A DNA stretch of 64,000 bases from positions 4,391,541 through 4,455,540 of the forward strand of contig NC_090621.1 in assembly GCF_004359215.1 (NCBI RefSeq), written 5' to 3'. The stretch comes from Bremia lactucae. Its lineage: Eukaryota; Oomycota; Peronosporomycetes; Peronosporales; Peronosporaceae. A model generated the notes under the pieces. That model was not told where the DNA came from and did not search any database. It saw only the letters and a list, made by a program, of their open reading frames with translations. Position numbers and translations under genes: made by a program. This document shows positions 63,980-64,000 of the stretch, piece by piece. The first letter of the stretch is position 1, and each line of letters starts with the position of its first letter.

Positions 63980-64000
63980 TAAACACAGAAGGTTCTTATC

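Larger units (their letters stand above)
60427..64000 (-). mobile_element. Family III copy III-B, 3' part, continues beyond the window
   Basis: Read on the minus strand: integrase (63979-62614), chromodomain (about 62270-62090), a tail (62010-61862), the antisense ORF region (61833-60984) and the 3' LTR (60866-60427). It begins only 11 bases after the II-D 3' LTR. It shows the normal collinear order, against which the inversion in III-A is recognised. Confidence 0.85.

Noticed and set aside
1..64000. CRISPR arrays or bacterial operons
   Set aside because: The repeats are LTRs, TIRs and stem-loops. No direct-repeat/spacer array exists, and the genes have spliceosomal introns.

Overview
The window reads as a repeat-rich oomycete nuclear contig (a Phytophthora or downy-mildew type genome). 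This is an inference from short spliceosomal introns of 56-84 bp with GT..AG ends, compact genes, and chromodomain-bearing Ty3/gypsy LTR retrotransposons that fill about 85% of the sequence. Two assembly gaps (N runs at 5158-5529 and 28522-29083) both sit inside retroelements. The host gene islands are 36.7-38.2 kb (an AAAP-type amino-acid transporter) and 45.5-51.6 kb: a spliced 916-aa protein resembling RNA polymerase I factor TAF1A, a partly resolved coiled-coil gene, a spliced 77-aa membrane protein, and the box H/ACA snoRNP protein NHP2 divergent from it.

Three retroelement families can be told apart. Family I: copy I-A (-), about 1-6233, nested in copy II-F (-), 6234-8872; copy I-B, 41780-44230. 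Family II: II-A (+), 9531-18149, sharing its 3' LTR with truncated II-B, 18150-20025; II-C (+), 20446-28117; II-E (-), about 38400-41440; II-D (+), 53092-60415. Family III: III-A (-), 28179-36031; III-B (-), 60427 to beyond the right edge; solo LTRs at 39018-39466 and 52372-52829. The order in families II and III is LTR, primer-binding site, gag with CCHC knuckle, protease, RT, RNase H, integrase, chromodomain, an ORF on the opposite strand, LTR. Every copy carries stops, frameshifts, deletions or inversions, so none looks autonomous as it stands.

The strongest non-routine signals are these. (1) Families II and III carry an antisense ORF (aORF) between chromodomain and 3' LTR, with an acidic Ser/Pro-rich start and a Trp/Arg/Lys-rich helical end. 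(2) LTR and coding sequence of these families is saturated with short perfect inverted repeats (arms 6-11 nt), which I do not see in the host genes. (3) All three families use the same TGGTAGCACT-type primer-binding site, two bases after an LTR ending in TACA. (4) Three copies contain an internal inversion of their pol region. (5) There are tandem LTR-leader duplications, nested insertions, a solo LTR with a perfect TTAGG duplication, a MITE-like element and a hairpin-ended insert.
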